Assembly (NCBI RefSeq): GCF_045679555.1
Contig: NC_092120.1
Coordinates: forward strand, 7,105,574 to 7,169,573
DNA length: 64,000 nt
Origin: Salvelinus alpinus
Taxonomy: Eukaryota > Chordata > Actinopteri > Salmoniformes > Salmonidae
Direction: 5' to 3'
In this document: positions 60,943 to 64,000 of the stretch, piece by piece
Numbering within the stretch: the stretch's first letter is position 1
Layout: every line of letters begins with the position of its first letter
The notes under the pieces: model-generated
The model's input: the letters and a program-made list of their open reading frames with translations, nothing else
Databases searched by the model: none
What the model was told of the DNA's origin: nothing
Translations under genes and position numbers: made by a program

Positions 60943-62287
60943 AAATGACAAGCATATTGGTTTTGCCAATGGTCAGATAGTTCAACTATTGTACTGTGGT
61001 CCTGGTCCAATGGTGGTCCAAGCTACAGTGTAAGGAGGTTACTATACCTGGAAGGCATCTGGATGAACTCTCCACAATGAACAGAAGGAAACAGTAAGGC
61101 AGCAGTTTATGGAAAAGGGGCTGAAGCAGTGCTTTCAGTGCTCTTAACGTCAATCATCCTGAAAACAGGCTACCTGTCTTACAATGACAACGTTATGGCC
61201 CTAACAGCTCTTAAAGTCAATGGCCAAATAGTTTCCAAGTTTCCTAGAGAATTTCCATTATTCAGGTTTATGAGGTAAGGATGACAGAATTAGTGCCAGT
61301 CGAAGAAAAAACGAGACCTTTTAGTCCTTGACTTTTCCCTTTGGTTTTCATCTCATAGGCCTACGAATCAGTGATGTAATGTAACACAATAATACTATAC
61401 TGGATTTGCCTCAAACCCCTTTTGAAAAACAGAACCGTAGCCCCTGCCTTAGAAGTGATAAAGTGTACAACATAGTAAAATGAGATGCACAGTAAATACA
61501 ACACACAGCATACTTATGAATCCAAAATAAAAACACAAGACCTGTCCATCAATGAAATGTGTTTTTAATAGACAAATAAATATAACTTCTGTGTCTTTTT
61601 ATGCTGCTGCAGCAGCAGATGATTAAATGTGACTGAGTCCTCACAGGACATCCCCCGTTTGGGGAACAGCTTGCCATTAACTGCATCTGGCAGAGCAGAC
61701 TGGTCTGCTTACATTGGCTTAATTTAAAAAACAAGACCACCACTTTTTCCTTTATTGGAAACAACACAGACATAAGATCAAATGTACAAGTCATAAAACT
61801 CAACATTAAAAATAAAGAAATCTCAACTCAACACAGTCCTGTTGTAATAATTCAGGATAATGACAGTTTTCTATACACACAACTATAACGTACCCAGTAA
61901 CTTGGTGATATGACTTCTGCTCTTCGATCATCTCAGTTAGATTACAGGCAGGTGCTTTGAATCTTTGTCATCCTTCCGGCGCATAGCAACACTTCATACA
62001 TCTCTCAGTGCACCCTATCAGAAAGGAAGTTGTTTGTAAAGGCCATCCAACAACGAACAGTGATCATGGGCAAACAAATAAATATTTTGAGTCGAGGATA
62101 CAATCCTCATTTGCCTGTTGCCAGATCTGTATGTGCTTTAGCCAACTCCTCTGACTGTAATCGTCATGACAATGCACATACAGCTCTGGGACCAGCCTAA
62201 ATCATGGGCAATAATTATATATTTTTTTGGGGGGGGGTTGCAGTGCCTGATTTGATTTGTGTAGGTCTCTCACAAGTACTTGCTTCA
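60943..62287. other. No gene seen; possible laptm4b 3' UTR
   Basis: On the minus strand an AATAAA lies at 61751-61756. With the LINE insertion allowed for, part of this stretch could be the 3' UTR of the LAPTM4-family gene. Nothing else was recognised. Confidence 0.35.
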
Positions 62288-63405
62288 TATCAAATCAAAC
62301 ATTATTTGCCACATGCGCCGAATACAACAAGTGTAGACTTTACCGTGAAATGCTTACTTACAAGCCCTAAGCAACAGTGCAGTTCATGAAGAAGTAAATA
62401 TTTACCAAGTAGGCTAAAATAAAAAGTAATAATAAAAAGTAACACAATAAGAATAACAATAACAAGGCTATATACAGGGGCACTGGTACCAAGTCAGTGT
62501 GCAGAAGTTCAGGCTAATTGAGGTAATCTGTACATGTAGGTGGGGGCGAAGTGACTATGCATAGGTAACAAACAAACAGCGAGTAGCAGCAGTGTACAGT
62601 GGGGGGGGGGTCAATGTAAATTGTCCAGTGGCAATTTTTATGAATTGTTCAGCAGTCTAATGGCTTGGGGGTAGAAGCTGTTGAGGAGCCTTTTGGTCCT
62701 AGACTTGGCGCTCCGGTATCACTTGCCGTGCGGAAGCAGAGAAAACAGTCTATAACTTGGGTGACTGGAGTCTGACAATTTTAATGGGCTTTCCTCTGAC
62801 ACCGCCTATTATATAGGTCCTGAATGGCAGGAAGCTTGGCCCCAGTGATGTACCGGGCCGTTCGCACTACCCTCTGTAGTGCCTTACGGTCAGATGCCGA
62901 GCAGTTGCCATACCAGGCGGTAATGCAACCGGTCAGGATGCTCTCGATGGTGCAGCTGTAGAACCTTTTGAGGATCTGGGGGCCTATGCCAAATCTTTTC
63001 AGTCTCCTGAGGGGGAAAAGGTTTTGTCGTGCCCTCTTCATGACTGTCTTGGTGTGTTTGGACCATGATAGTTCGTTGGTGATGTGGACACCAAGGAACT
63101 TGAAACTCTTGACCCGCTCCACTACAGCCCCGTCGATGTTAATGGGGGCCTGTTCGGCCAGCCTTTTGCTGTAGTCCACGATCAGTTCCTTTGTCTTGCT
63201 CACATTGAGGGAGAGGTTGTTGTCCTGGCACCACACTGCCAGTTCTCTGACCTCCTCCCTATAGGCCATCTCATCGTTGTCGGTGATCAGGCCTTCCACT
63301 GTTGTGTCGTCAGCAAACTTAATGATGGTGTTGGAGTTGTGTTTGGCCACGCAGTCGTGGGTGAACAGGAAATACAGGAGGGGACTTAGTACACACCCCT
63401 GAGGA
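62288..63405 (-). mobile_element. 5'-truncated Rex1/L2-like LINE
   Basis: The minus strand encodes the last part of a reverse transcriptase: QGCVLSPLLY, then IIKFADDTTVEGLI (catalytic FADD), WCQDNNLSLNVSKTKELIVD, VKSFKFLGVHITNELSWSKH and FYSCTIESILTGCITAWYGN. The 570-nt frame ends at 62781, where it appears to shift out. Downstream is a typical 3' UTR (caaggctatatacaggggca on the plus strand). It starts abruptly within the RT domain, as 5'-truncated LINE copies do. Confidence 0.85.
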
Positions 63406-63900
63406 TGTGTACTTAGACCATGAAAACACGTTTCTGGTGGGTGGCCTTTGAACTAGGACTGACAGTAGAGAACATGTAGAAGTACAGCTTAGTACAAGCA
63501 AGAAAAAAAAATATATCCTCTATTACACTCACTACTAGCGCTCTCATATTTTAACTCTTTCCTGCTCGATGTTTCAACTGTAGATCAGTGAAAATAAATA
63601 ACTCCAAATAAACATTATAATGTTAAACAGTATCACAGTAACAGGTAAGTAGTAAGTAAATGTGTATAGGTAAAATTCTCTAGAAAGAATCAGTAGTATT
63701 GGGGCCTGGGTCAAATTATTACAAAACATTTTTTAAATTAAAATACTGCTAACACTACACACCCAGTGTGACAGTTATCAAATGCCAACTATAAAATGCA
63801 TAACGTATTGGAAAGAAAACATATAATATTTGTTGCCCAGGTCTGGCTGCTGTAGTAACAAGGGGGTCCAGTCCGTCAGCAGAACAGCGTCCCAGGTTCT

Positions 63901-63987
63901 TCATGCTATGTAGGGTGCCCCGTAGGGGGGAGGAGCGTTCTTGGATGATGGAATAGCCATGGTGTCATCGTATGGGGGTAACAGTAC
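63901..63987 (-). CDS. laptm4b: LAPTM4-family protein, last coding exon
   Basis: Acceptor tatccccag is followed by 29 codons: VLLPPYDDTMAIPSSKNA, PPPYGAPYIA, then TGA. Human LAPTM4B ends with a very similar cytosolic tail (VLLPPYDD, PPPPYV, from memory), carrying PPxY motifs that bind NEDD4-type ligases and sort this four-span lysosomal protein. Both motifs are kept. The rest of the gene lies beyond the window. In human, LAPTM4B lies directly upstream of MATN2 in the same orientation, as here. LAPTM4A is a less likely identity. Confidence 0.7.
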   Translation of the reverse strand, partial: VLLPPYDDTMAIPSSKNAPPPYGAPYIA

Positions 63988-64000
63988 CTGGGGATACAGA

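Overview
The window is nuclear DNA from a salmonid fish (Salmo, Oncorhynchus or Salvelinus type; the genus cannot be fixed by eye). The main clue is several copies of the HpaI-type tRNA-derived SINE, a salmonid family, plus dense Tc1-like transposons, short foldback MITEs, L2/Rex1-like LINE ends and very long GT, GA and TC microsatellites. All host genes are interrupted by spliceosomal introns and the proteins are vertebrate.

Layout. 1-11 kb: upstream intergenic DNA with a 41-bp minisatellite (about 30 copies) and nested MITEs. 11.07-30.2 kb, plus strand: an R-spondin gene that reads best as rspo3, in six coding exons (333 aa). It has an extra exon, so the secreted protein carries three furin-like repeats instead of two. 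Its 10-kb intron 5 holds a large polypyrimidine region with a palindromic Tc1-like element and a second, nearly whole Tc1-like element. 32.6-36.6 kb: a dead pogo/Tigger-like transposon with a C-terminal PHD-like finger, split by a solo LTR. 36.7-38.6 kb: LINE ends. 39.0-43.3 kb, plus strand: rnf146 (RING + WWE ubiquitin ligase), one coding exon after two untranslated exons, with a HpaI SINE in its 3' UTR. 45.3-58.8 kb, minus strand: a matrilin gene that looks like matrilin-2 (two vWA domains, four EGF repeats, coiled coil) in eleven coding exons, including a U12-type AT-AC intron inside the coiled coil. Its 5.9-kb intron 2 contains a whole-looking two-ORF Tx1-clade LINE seated inside a (TC)n microsatellite. 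63.90-63.99 kb, minus strand: the last coding exon of a LAPTM4-family gene, best match laptm4b.

How the genes relate. R-spondin 3 is a secreted Wnt agonist acting through LGR and ZNRF3/RNF43. RNF146 degrades PARylated axin and so also favours Wnt signalling. These two are neighbours on human 6q22, while MATN2 and LAPTM4B are neighbours on human 8q22. The window therefore joins two conserved neighbour pairs that are apart in human. Most of the remaining sequence is transposons, SINEs, LINE fragments and simple repeats; no prokaryotic features, CRISPR arrays or stand-alone tRNA/rRNA genes were seen.
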